This document shows, piece by piece, positions 8,735-16,512 of a DNA stretch of 64,000 nt. Position numbers and translations under genes: made by a program. Below the pieces are notes generated by a model. That model was not told the DNA's origin. It did not search any database and saw only the letters and a program-made list of their open reading frames with translations. The stretch is from Sporosarcina sp. BP05 (GTDB taxonomy: Bacteria; Bacillota; Bacilli; Bacillales_A; Planococcaceae): positions 48,431 through 112,430 of the forward strand of contig NZ_JACFTD010000009.1 in NCBI RefSeq assembly GCF_014282005.1. The letters are read 5' to 3'. The stretch's first letter is position 1; every line of letters starts with the position of its first letter.

Positions 8735-8775
8735 AAAAAAGAAGGACTGTCTTATAGTAGACAGTCCTTCTTTTC
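8735..8775. terminator. bidirectional terminator between fabI and argH
   Basis: A perfect 12-bp stem (GAAGGACTGTCT / AGACAGTCCTTC) with six A before it and four T after it, between convergent genes. Confidence 0.9.
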
Positions 8776-10102
8776 ATTTACTAACTTGCTTCATCAAGTT
8801 CTTATTCCCTTTAGTAATGATGTTTTCATAATCAATATAATCATATATATCATCCGTAATCTGTTCGCTGAACTTAGCCAACTCTTCCACCGTCAAATCC
8901 TCGATTGCTTTCTTTTGTTGCTCGCAGTAAATAATCAGTTTTCCAACGATTTCGTGCGCGTCACGGAATGCTGTCCCTTTGCCTACTAAATAATCGGCAA
9001 CTTCGGTTGCATTAAAAAAACCTGCTTTAATCGCTGCTTTCATATTATCCGCATTGACATGTAACGTATCAATCATTTTCGACATGATTTCGAGGCAATC
9101 CATAACGGTATCCAGTGCATCGAAAAATTGTTCTTTATCTTCCTGCATGTCTTTATTATAAGTAAGTGGTAATCCTTTCAACGTCGTCAGCAATGAAAAC
9201 AGAGAGCCATAGACGCGTCCCGTTTTCCCTCGAATTAATTCCGCAGCATCAGGATTTTTCTTTTGCGGCATAATGCTACTTCCCGTTGAATAAGCATCTG
9301 CCATATCAATGAATTTGAATTCTTGGCTGCTCCACAAAATTAGTTCCTCACTCAATCGGCTCAAATGCATCATAATAATTGAGAAATCCGACATCAATTC
9401 AAGTAAATAATCTCGGTCACTAACGCCGTCTAGGAAATTATCCACCGGTTTAGAGAAACCTAAAAGAGCAGTTGTCACATCACGATCGATGTTATGTGTT
9501 GTACCCGCAAGCGCCCCACAGCCTAATGGGTTTTCATCTAAGATTTCAATCGCATTGCCAACACGTTTTTTATCCCTGCTGAACATTTGTGCATACGCAC
9601 CTAAATGATGACTAAAAGTAACGACTTGCGCACGCTGTAAATGTGTATAACCAGGCATGATTACATTGTTTGCCGCCCCTTTAGTGTTCAGTGAATCGAT
9701 AAGCATCTGAAGGCTGTCCATTACTTGTGCCGCCTTGCCTTTTGCATACAAGCGCATATCTACAGCGACTTGGTCATTTCGACTACGTGCTGTATGTAAT
9801 TTCTTCCCCGTTTCCCCAATGCGTTCCGTCAAATGCATTTCTACGAACGAATGGATATCCTCGTAATTGCCTTCGATTTTAATCGTACCCGTTTCAATAT
9901 CTTGCAAAATAGATTGGAGCCCACCCACAAGCAGTTCGCCTTCTTCTGGTGTCAATAAATCACAGTGTACCAGCATCGTAACATGTGCTAAGCTTCCTGC
10001 AATATCCTCTTTATATAATCTATGGTCCACAGGTAATGATGTATTAAATTGCTCCATTATTTCATCTGCACGACTGGTAAAACGTCCGCCCCAAAGTTTC
10101 AT
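8774..10102 (-). CDS. argH: argininosuccinate lyase
   Basis: Cleaves argininosuccinate to arginine and fumarate. The fumarase/aspartase superfamily signature GSSIMPQKKNPD is at 274-285 with the catalytic serine, and TARSRNDQV (104-112) and PGYTHLQRAQ (150-159) are in place. At 442 residues it is slightly shorter than usual (about 455-460) because of a short C-terminus; all active-site blocks are intact. Its start codon directly follows the stop codon of the upstream NhaC-family gene, and its ribosome site AAGGAGTGGG lies inside that gene, so the two form one operon. The usual partner argG is not in this window. Confidence 0.96.
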   Translation of the reverse strand: MKLWGGRFTSRADEIMEQFNTSLPVDHRLYKEDIAGSLAHVTMLVHCDLLTPEEGELLVGGLQSILQDIETGTIKIEGNYEDIHSFVEMHLTERIGETGKKLHTARSRNDQVAVDMRLYAKGKAAQVMDSLQMLIDSLNTKGAANNVIMPGYTHLQRAQVVTFSHHLGAYAQMFSRDKKRVGNAIEILDENPLGCGALAGTTHNIDRDVTTALLGFSKPVDNFLDGVSDRDYLLELMSDFSIIMMHLSRLSEELILWSSQEFKFIDMADAYSTGSSIMPQKKNPDAAELIRGKTGRVYGSLFSLLTTLKGLPLTYNKDMQEDKEQFFDALDTVMDCLEIMSKMIDTLHVNADNMKAAIKAGFFNATEVADYLVGKGTAFRDAHEIVGKLIIYCEQQKKAIEDLTVEELAKFSEQITDDIYDYIDYENIITKGNKNLMKQVSK

Positions 10103-11626
10103 TTATACGCCCACTCCTTTTTTGTACTTTCTAGCATTCAGTTTCGATAATAAAATCACTGCCAAGACAAGAAGAACTACTGTCAACAGTAACGTCAATG
10201 CGCTACCTGTAATACCTGCAACGATAAATCCAACTAACGCAATCGAACCGTTAAGAAGGGCATACGGGAATTGTGTTTTTACGTGATCGATATGATCGGC
10301 CCCCGCCCCTGTCGATGATAAAATCGTTGTATCTGAAATTGGCGAACAATGGTCTCCGAAGATGCCTCCTGATAGGACTGCTCCAATACAGACTAACAGA
10401 TGCGCATCGAGTGCGACAGCCATTGGTATAGCAATGGGTAGCATGATGGCAAATGTCCCCCAAGACGTCCCTGACGCGAGTGCCATTCCTGCACCAACGA
10501 GGAAAAGGATTGCTGGGATAATGAACGCAGGGACATTTCCTTGCATCACTTCCACAATAAAGTTTGCTGTCCCCATTTCATTGATTACTTTACCTAGTGA
10601 CCATGCTAAGACTAGTGTAATCGCGACATACACCATTTTCTGCATTCCCAATGTATAGATAGAGAAAATTTCATTAAACTTTTTAACTTTATAGATAAGC
10701 ATTAAAATGACAATTGTTATTGCTGCGAATAAGTATGCCGTCGATAAAGCAATCCTAAAATCATTCCCAGGTACTGGTTTGATAGGGAATCCGAATGAAA
10801 CTAATAGCCCGAATAAAGTTATGAATAGTACTAATAGTGGAAGTAGTATTAAGCTTGAATGACTTCCCTTGGTCATGTCTTCACCTTCCTCCGCCTTTCG
10901 AAGAGGTGTTGACGTTGGCCAATAAAGTGCACCCGTTTGCTGTATCCTTCTTTCCGCTTTCGCCATAGGACCGAAATCCAGTTTTGCTATGGCCATAAGC
11001 GGCACCATCGTTACAGCTAAAATTGCATAAAATTGAAATGGAATGACCTTTACTAACGTACTGAATTCAGAGGTCGTAATGTTCAACAAATCAAATTCAT
11101 TTTTAATGAGCCCCATTATATATACACCCCATCCGATGAACGGGATTAAAACCGCCACTGGAGATGATGTTGAGTCAATGATCCAAGCGAGCTTCTCTCT
11201 AGATATTTTCGCTTTATCAAAAACCTTCTCAAAAACGGGACCTACGATAAGAGGTGTTCCAATATCGGAGAAAAAGATGAGTACACCGCCAAACCAAGCA
11301 GCCAGTTGTGCCTTCACGCGTGTATTAATAAAATTAGTCGCTTTTTCTGCGAGAGCCGCACCACCACCCGATTTCTCCATAAGCGCAACAAATCCTCCTA
11401 TGAAAAACAGTAAAACTAATACAGCAGCATTGTAGCTATCTGCCACTTGTGGAAACAAGTAATTTCCGATTGTTTCCATTGTTGCTTCAAGCGGACGACC
11501 GCCGACCAATAGTAAAACACCAAAGTATGTACCCGAAAATAGCGAAATGACAACATTCTTCGTTACCACAGCTAATATGACCGCAAGTATTGGTGGTAGC
11601 AATGATACAATACCCATGTGTTCCAA
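10103..11626 (-). CDS. NhaC-family transporter, arginine-regulon member
   Basis: A polytopic membrane protein of about 507 residues with roughly 11-12 hydrophobic segments. It contains ASGTSWGTFAIMLPIA and GGIFGDHCSPISDTTILSS, hallmarks of the NhaC ion-transporter family. I favour the TTG start reading MEHMGIVSLLPP, with AGGGG five to six bases upstream. An ATG six codons earlier almost touches its purine run, and an ATG three codons later has only a weak site. Family members include Na+/H+ antiporters and several amino-acid carriers (lysine, methionine, tyrosine types). Here it is co-transcribed with argH behind an ARG box, so import of arginine or a precursor is an attractive inference over plain sodium export. 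Confidence 0.85.
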   Translation of the reverse strand: MEHMGIVSLLPPILAVILAVVTKNVVISLFSGTYFGVLLLVGGRPLEATMETIGNYLFPQVADSYNAAVLVLLFFIGGFVALMEKSGGGAALAEKATNFINTRVKAQLAAWFGGVLIFFSDIGTPLIVGPVFEKVFDKAKISREKLAWIIDSTSSPVAVLIPFIGWGVYIMGLIKNEFDLLNITTSEFSTLVKVIPFQFYAILAVTMVPLMAIAKLDFGPMAKAERRIQQTGALYWPTSTPLRKAEEGEDMTKGSHSSLILLPLLVLFITLFGLLVSFGFPIKPVPGNDFRIALSTAYLFAAITIVILMLIYKVKKFNEIFSIYTLGMQKMVYVAITLVLAWSLGKVINEMGTANFIVEVMQGNVPAFIIPAILFLVGAGMALASGTSWGTFAIMLPIAIPMAVALDAHLLVCIGAVLSGGIFGDHCSPISDTTILSSTGAGADHIDHVKTQFPYALLNGSIALVGFIVAGITGSALTLLLTVVLLVLAVILLSKLNARKYKKGVGV

Positions 11627-11651
11627 TAAAACCCCTACTTTCATTCACCTT

Positions 11652-11695
11652 TATGTATAAATATGAATTATATTTTATAATTAATCGATTAGCAA
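11652..11695 (-). promoter_or_regulatory. promoter with ARG box for the nhaC-like/argH operon
   Basis: On the minus strand TTGCTA, 17 bases, TATAAT. Overlapping and following the -10 is an 18-base sequence (read on the plus strand TATGTATAAATATGAATT, 11652-11669) matching 17 of 18 positions of the ARG-box pattern. Binding of an ArgR/AhrC hexamer would cover the start of transcription. Confidence 0.75.
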
Positions 11696-11796
11696 GAACT
11701 ATTAATAGGAAAATTACATTTGAAATTTTCGTTCTATTTTCGCGGTTCAAAAAGCGTAACCCATCGATACGTTTTTTAAATTATCTATAGGGCAAT

Positions 11797-12345
11797 CTAC
11801 TTTATAGTGCCTGTGTTAAGTATTTTAAACTCCACATCTACCTTGTATTCTGTCGTATCTATTAGTTTCTGCGTTAATTCTTCCGTCCATTTTCCTTTGT
11901 GTTGCATTCTAAAGTTCTCACTGAATCCCACTGGATCAACTTCTAGTTTTTGTAGTTTTTTTAGTAAGTTTTCCATTTCTTTTTTTATGTGATTGCTAAT
12001 TTCTTTTTCATAAAAATAGACTATCTTATTTCCTTCAGTGATTGAAGATGATATACCAGAAATACTGTCTTACTCTGGCACATCAGCCGACTTTAGCAAG
12101 TCTTCCTTGTAATCTAACAAGGGAGAGATAACAGTTCTGTGCAAAGTGAGTTTTTCGATAAGTGAGCTAAAATAAATGATTGTCACAAGCTTATCGGTTG
12201 TTTGAATGTCTTTAAATACTGCATCATTTATACCTGCTAATTCTTTCTTAATCGCGGCAATTGTAATGAGAACTTTGTCATTCTGAGTGGACGTTACTTC
12301 ATTATTATTAGACATACCACCATCCGTAAAACCCATCTCTATCAC
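11797..12345 (-). pseudogene. remnant of a ger spore-germination operon (GerA-type head joined to GerC-type tail)
   Basis: The minus strand encodes about 90 residues from MGFTDGGMSNNN (ATG at 12336, AAGGTG upstream) to a TAA at 12070-12072. They include IKKELAGINDAVFKD and the segment ending HRTVISPLL, resembling the N-terminal part of GerA/GerKA germinant-receptor subunits. Beyond the stop the same frame continues as DSISGISSS...IKKEMENLLKKLQK, then DPVGFSENFR, to a TAG at 11797. This resembles the C-terminus of GerC-type receptor lipoproteins. The middle of A, all of B and most of C are missing. I infer an internal deletion that fused the operon ends, plus a nonsense codon. The family match is by eye. 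Confidence 0.65.
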
Positions 12346-12618
12346 CTTCTTTATCGTTTAATAACCTTATCAATATTTCCTAAATCGCAAAGGTTTATAC
12401 AAGTAAGGAACTTCTATACTAAGACAGCAAGGCATGTAATCCAGCTATTTTCGATATTTTTATTGGAGATTGCATATTTAATTTATGATTTGGCCGATTA
12501 GAAGTCCTCAACCTTTTCCTTGCTGTCTGAATCTGGCAGTGTTACAATTGGAAAACGTCTTAATTTAGCGAGTGATAACTATGCATGCATTCAACCTAAA
12601 CGATTATACGAATACCCC
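12346..12618. other. non-coding stretch with a long-range inverted repeat
   Basis: No protein-like frame was seen. AGACAGCAAGG (12422-12432) recurs as its exact reverse complement CCTTGCTGTCT (12518-12528), 85 bases apart. Such a stem could close an RNA domain upstream of the metal exporter. I could not match it to a known riboswitch class; a NiCo-type or manganese-type element would be the natural hypothesis. Confidence 0.4.
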
Positions 12619-12650
12619 AAAACCTTGACAGGAGCCTGTCAAGGTTTTTT
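12619..12650 (+). terminator. strong terminator in the leader of the CDF gene
   Basis: ACCTTGACAG-GAG-CCTGTCAAGGT followed by TTTTTTG, about 40 bases before the start codon of the cation exporter. There is no complete plus-strand gene upstream for it to terminate, so it may be an attenuator, or it may end a transcript from the non-coding region. Confidence 0.75.
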
Positions 12651-12689
12651 GTTTCCCTTGGGAAAGATATTAATAGGAGGTAATCATTG

Positions 12690-13592
12690 ATGAATAAACA
12701 TAGCCATTCAAGTGCTTCAATAATTGCAGTGTGGATCAGTTTAATAAGCAATATCCTCCTAACAGGCATTAAACTTGTTGTGGGTTTTCTCTTTCAAAGT
12801 CCGGTTCTTCTAGCCGACGGTTTCCATAATGCCGGCGATGTTATTGCCAGCGGTGCGGCCTTAACCTCGATGCGAATATCCAAGCGTCCCGCGGATGATG
12901 ACCATCCATATGGACACGGAAAAGCGGAAGTAATCAGTTCTGCCGTTGTGGCACTGATTTTAGGAATTGCCGCACTCTATATTGCATTTGAAGCAATTTC
13001 TGCACTTTTTGAGGAACCAGCTAAAGCTAGTTTAATTGCTTTACTAACTGCTTTCATTTCGCTTATATGGAAACAGGTCTTGTATGTCTATACAATCCGG
13101 ATTGGTAAATTGACCAATAGTAAAGGGTTGATTGCGACCGCCTATGATCACTTGGCAGACGTCTATGCTTCCCTAGCAGCTGTTGTGGGAATCGGACTTG
13201 CACTCATTGGCGATCTGTACAATATTCACTTCCTAGCTTACGGTGACCCCGTAGCGGGTATCATTGTGTCGTTTTTAGTGCTCAAACTTGCGTATGAAAT
13301 TGGAAGAGAAGCAATGGATGTCCTTATGGAGAAAAACATAAGCCAAATCAGACTTGATGAATTCGCGGCTTTAATCATGACAATCCCTGAAGTGAAACGG
13401 ATTGATCGTTTGCGCGCGCGGGAACATGGTCATTATATTCTAGTCGATCTGCGTGTTGGTGTGCCGGGCGAAATGACAATTCAGGAAGGGCATGATATTT
13501 CGCATAAAATCAGGGATACAATCATGGAATGTAATGAAGATGTGGATGAAGTTTTGATTCACTTGAATCCTTGGTATAAAGAAAACGACTAA
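12690..13592 (+). CDS. cation diffusion facilitator (CDF) family metal exporter
   Basis: A 300-residue inner-membrane protein with six predicted membrane segments and a cytoplasmic C-terminal domain, expected to exchange divalent metal (Zn, Mn, Co or Fe) for protons. Metal-site motifs are ADGFHNAGD in segment 2 and YDHLADV in segment 5, with the conserved HPYGHGKAE loop between segments 2 and 3. Asn where many zinc exporters have His or Asp suggests a manganese- or iron-type member, though specificity cannot be fixed by eye. The ATG lies 10 bases after AGGAGG; a TTG one codon earlier is possible. A hairpin-T terminator in its leader suggests regulated read-through. Confidence 0.92.
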   Translation: MNKHSHSSASIIAVWISLISNILLTGIKLVVGFLFQSPVLLADGFHNAGDVIASGAALTSMRISKRPADDDHPYGHGKAEVISSAVVALILGIAALYIAFEAISALFEEPAKASLIALLTAFISLIWKQVLYVYTIRIGKLTNSKGLIATAYDHLADVYASLAAVVGIGLALIGDLYNIHFLAYGDPVAGIIVSFLVLKLAYEIGREAMDVLMEKNISQIRLDEFAALIMTIPEVKRIDRLRAREHGHYILVDLRVGVPGEMTIQEGHDISHKIRDTIMECNEDVDEVLIHLNPWYKEND

Positions 13593-13633
13593 AAAAGTTG
13601 CGTACATGTCAATGACATGTACGCAACTTTTAT
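13592..13633. terminator. bidirectional terminator
   Basis: A 15-bp stem AAGTTGCGTACATGT / ACATGTACGCAACTT with loop CAATG, flanked by A and T runs, between convergent genes. Confidence 0.9.
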
Positions 13634-13636
13634 TGA

Positions 13637-14626
13637 TCACTCAATTTTTTTCTGGCGGTATTCTTCTTCCATTTCAGAGTCTTTCACTTCATCCTCAGTC
13701 GATAAAAACTGTTGTAATGCCTGTTTGTTTTGCTCGAAATCGATACTAAGAACTTCCCCTGCCGCTACACGCTTCTCTTCAAAAGAGTGTTCAACAGGAA
13801 TACGTAGCGTCTCTATTTTATCAGTCTTGCCAAGAAGTAAACCTTTACCGATTGTAAGGATTGTTCGATTGTCAACATTTGTATTAACGTAAGGTTCCAC
13901 AACACCTAGTAACTTAGGTAAGTTTAGTAAGCTGTGGACGCTCACAGCTTCATCCTTTAATTTCGACAACGCTTCCTGCTGCCGTTCCACCCGCCCATAA
14001 TCATTATGTTTATCGTGGCGGAAACGCACATAGCCAAGTAACTGTTCGCCATTTAGCAATTGGTTTCCAGGCTGTAATGTCATTCCAATTCCATGAGACA
14101 TGGCATAAGGAATATCAACTTCTATCCCATTAGGAGCTACAACGTCTACGATTTTCGAAAATCCAGTAAAGTCAACAATTGCATAGGAATGAATATCAAT
14201 ATCGAAATTTTCCTTTATCGTTTGCCTTACAAGTTCCGGACCCCCAATAGAAAAGGCAGCATTCATTTTATGGTATCCGTAACCCGGAATATCCACATAC
14301 GTGTCTCTCATAATAGATACAAGTTTCATCAGATGAGTCACTTGATTGTAATGAGCAATCATTAACGTATCAGCTCGTGCATCTTCTTCTCCCCGCGAGT
14401 CACTACCTAATAATAGAACATTAATTTCACCGAATTGTGGATCTGCACCTTCAAATTCACCAAACGACGCATCGTCTTCTTTAAGCATTCCTTCTTTTCC
14501 AAAAGATAATCCGCTATTGTATTGAGCTACCCCGTATACGATTCCCGCTAACAGAATCAATGTAGTCACGATAAAGAAATTCCTTAGTCCTTTACGTTTT
14601 TTGATTCTTCGGTCGCTTCTTTTCAT
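13637..14626 (-). CDS. LytR-CpsA-Psr (LCP) family protein
   Basis: A membrane-anchored enzyme of the family that ligates teichoic acids or other glycopolymers to peptidoglycan. The ATG (MKRSDRRIKKRKG) has AGGTGG eight bases upstream; the longer frame would start at a GTG inside that site. There is a basic cytoplasmic tail, one membrane segment at about 17-37, then the extracellular LCP domain. Its landmarks are NVLLLGSDSRG, RADTLMIAHYN, SIMRDTYVDIPGYG with the catalytic-type arginine, and GYVRFRHDKHNDYGRVERQQ. The 329-residue length is normal. It is monocistronic. Several LCP paralogues usually coexist, so I give no gene symbol. Confidence 0.93.
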   Translation of the reverse strand: MKRSDRRIKKRKGLRNFFIVTTLILLAGIVYGVAQYNSGLSFGKEGMLKEDDASFGEFEGADPQFGEINVLLLGSDSRGEEDARADTLMIAHYNQVTHLMKLVSIMRDTYVDIPGYGYHKMNAAFSIGGPELVRQTIKENFDIDIHSYAIVDFTGFSKIVDVVAPNGIEVDIPYAMSHGIGMTLQPGNQLLNGEQLLGYVRFRHDKHNDYGRVERQQEALSKLKDEAVSVHSLLNLPKLLGVVEPYVNTNVDNRTILTIGKGLLLGKTDKIETLRIPVEHSFEEKRVAAGEVLSIDFEQNKQALQQFLSTEDEVKDSEMEEEYRQKKIE

Positions 14627-14902
14627 AAATAAATCCACCTATCATTAAATTCTATGTCATGTTTTATCGAATTAACGCCTAGCGCTATCTAGACTATAAA
14701 AATTGTATAGTTGTAAAGACATCTTGTCAACAATCGGTGGTACCTATCAGGATACCCACTCCCCTTTATTTGACACCGCGCCAGTGGAATAATTCAAGAA
14801 AATAGATGTTACAAAATAAAAGCCTAACGGAACAATGTAGGCTATACTAGGATATAAGAGGAATGCAGTTTAATCCCTCTCTAGTCAAGGAGCTGATCTG
14901 AA

Positions 14903-15484
14903 ATGTTAAAAAAACAGATGGAAAAGTATATTGCAGAAAATACGCTGGATAATAAAATCGAGTTCTTTAATGTGGATAAAGAATACGCCGCCAAACATCA
15001 ATTGATTGCCGAGGGTGTAACCGTTGTAGAAAAAGCGTTTCAATTCAGCGCCATTGAACGGTGCGTTAAAGAAACGGAAAATTTGATTCGAGAAGAAGAT
15101 CAGAACTTTTTAAATGACAGCATTTCATACTTAAAAAATCATATGAATGAATTTGTTTACGTAGAATCAAATGCTTTTGAAGTTATTAGAGTCGACGCCG
15201 TCGTTCTTGAACTTGATGATGTCTTTGAAACGTACACTGCCTTATTTGGACTGAAATTACAAAAGAAATTCGGGAATGACATGAAAGCATATCTTGACAC
15301 ACATTTACGCGGAGATGGTGCAAAGTATAGTGTGATGTTTTCCATTGAAGACGGATTATGGGATATCAATTTTGCACTTGACTATATAGAAGGTTTTAGT
15401 GAAGACTTATCTTTTGTTGAAGTTTATCAACTTATGTACAACTTTATATTCAAATTGATTGAGACCGTTGATGAAGCGCAGTGA
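14903..15484 (+). CDS. conserved hypothetical protein
   Basis: A 193-residue soluble acidic protein beginning MLKKQMEKYIAENTLDNKIEFF. AAGGAG lies 11 bases upstream. It is mostly helical, with no signal peptide, membrane segment or catalytic motif that I recognise. It is followed after 14 bases by a methyltransferase-like gene, probably in the same transcript. Proteins of this kind in Bacillales are sometimes labelled branched-chain aminotransferase, but no PLP-enzyme motif is present, so I do not adopt that name. Confidence 0.75.
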   Translation: MLKKQMEKYIAENTLDNKIEFFNVDKEYAAKHQLIAEGVTVVEKAFQFSAIERCVKETENLIREEDQNFLNDSISYLKNHMNEFVYVESNAFEVIRVDAVVLELDDVFETYTALFGLKLQKKFGNDMKAYLDTHLRGDGAKYSVMFSIEDGLWDINFALDYIEGFSEDLSFVEVYQLMYNFIFKLIETVDEAQ

Positions 15485-15498
15485 AGGATGGGAATTAA

Positions 15499-16443
15499 TT
15501 GAGTGATTTAGGTTTTATTTACACATATACGCAGCACACAGATGAGCATGATTTGTGCATGTTAGAGATGAGATCCTTTTTCGGCTTTGATGTCACTTCT
15601 ACCGTGTTGAGAAGTTCGATTAAAATCGATCCAAGTCGCAGTGCATTTATGAAAGAACGACTGGATGTTATGTATGAAAGTGACAGTCTTGATGGAATTT
15701 CACAACAGGTTGAACAATACGATATAGGTAATTCTACATTTAGGGTCGTCAGTTTGAATACAACGGATCTCGATTTGACGAAAAAGATTGGACATCCGGA
15801 ACGTCGGAAAATTGAGCGAGAAATTGGCTTACGTATCAATGGTACACCTGATTTAGTATACCCGCCCGTCAATACGTTTGGCATAGTTTTATTGGATGGT
15901 AAGTGGTATTTCGGGAAACATGTTGAAAGTGAATCGGTCTGGTTCCTTCATCAGAAAAAACCGCATATGTACTCTACAGCATTAAGTACACGTGTCGCAA
16001 GAGCAGTAGCTAATATTGCGGTTCCACATCCCGAGGGTGTACGCGCAATCGATCCTTGTTGTGGCATTGGAACGGTGCTAGTTGAAGCATTGTCAATGGG
16101 TATTAACATCGTCGGACGGGATATTAACCCGCGTGTCGTTTTAGGTTCGAGAAAGAATATTGCCCATTTTGAACTCGTGGGTAGTGTAGATGTCGGCCCT
16201 ATTGCCGAGGTTGTTGACGACTATGACGTCGCGATTATCGACATGCCTTATAATCTCTTTACACATATTACACCCGAAGCGCAACTTGAAATATTGAAGG
16301 AAGCACGCCGCTTTACAAAAAAAGTCATTGTTGTAACGATTGAAACAATCGATCATATGGTTGAAGAAGCTGGTTTCGTTATTACGGATCGTTGTGTAGC
16401 GAAAAAAGGGCATTTTATCAGACAAGTACTTGTTTGTGAATAA
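15499..16443 (+). CDS. putative RNA/DNA methyltransferase (TRM11-like)
   Basis: A 314-residue protein starting at TTG (MSDLGFIYTYTQHTDEHD), preceded by a GGATGGG ribosome site. The C-terminal half is a Rossmann SAM-dependent methyltransferase. AIDPCCGIGTVLVEALSMG (about 184-202) is motif I, GRDINPRVV follows, and IDMPYNLF is the DPPY-type catalytic motif IV used for exocyclic amino groups. The N-terminal half is substrate-binding and contains the conserved-looking KIGHPERRKIEREIG segment. The architecture resembles TRM11/THUMP-type guanosine-N2 methyltransferases, but no clear THUMP domain is visible, so substrate (tRNA or rRNA) is unknown. A terminator follows. Confidence 0.8.
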   Translation: MSDLGFIYTYTQHTDEHDLCMLEMRSFFGFDVTSTVLRSSIKIDPSRSAFMKERLDVMYESDSLDGISQQVEQYDIGNSTFRVVSLNTTDLDLTKKIGHPERRKIEREIGLRINGTPDLVYPPVNTFGIVLLDGKWYFGKHVESESVWFLHQKKPHMYSTALSTRVARAVANIAVPHPEGVRAIDPCCGIGTVLVEALSMGINIVGRDINPRVVLGSRKNIAHFELVGSVDVGPIAEVVDDYDVAIIDMPYNLFTHITPEAQLEILKEARRFTKKVIVVTIETIDHMVEEAGFVITDRCVAKKGHFIRQVLVCE

Positions 16444-16445
16444 AA

Positions 16446-16481
16446 GGAAAGACCTCGTTCAAAGAAGCGAGGTCTTTTCTT
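16446..16481. terminator. bidirectional terminator
   Basis: AAAGACCTCG / CGAGGTCTTT stem followed by T-rich sequence, between convergent genes. Confidence 0.85.
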
Positions 16482-16512
16482 TTGTGATTTTGCAGCAGGT
16501 ATTTCCCCCTAA

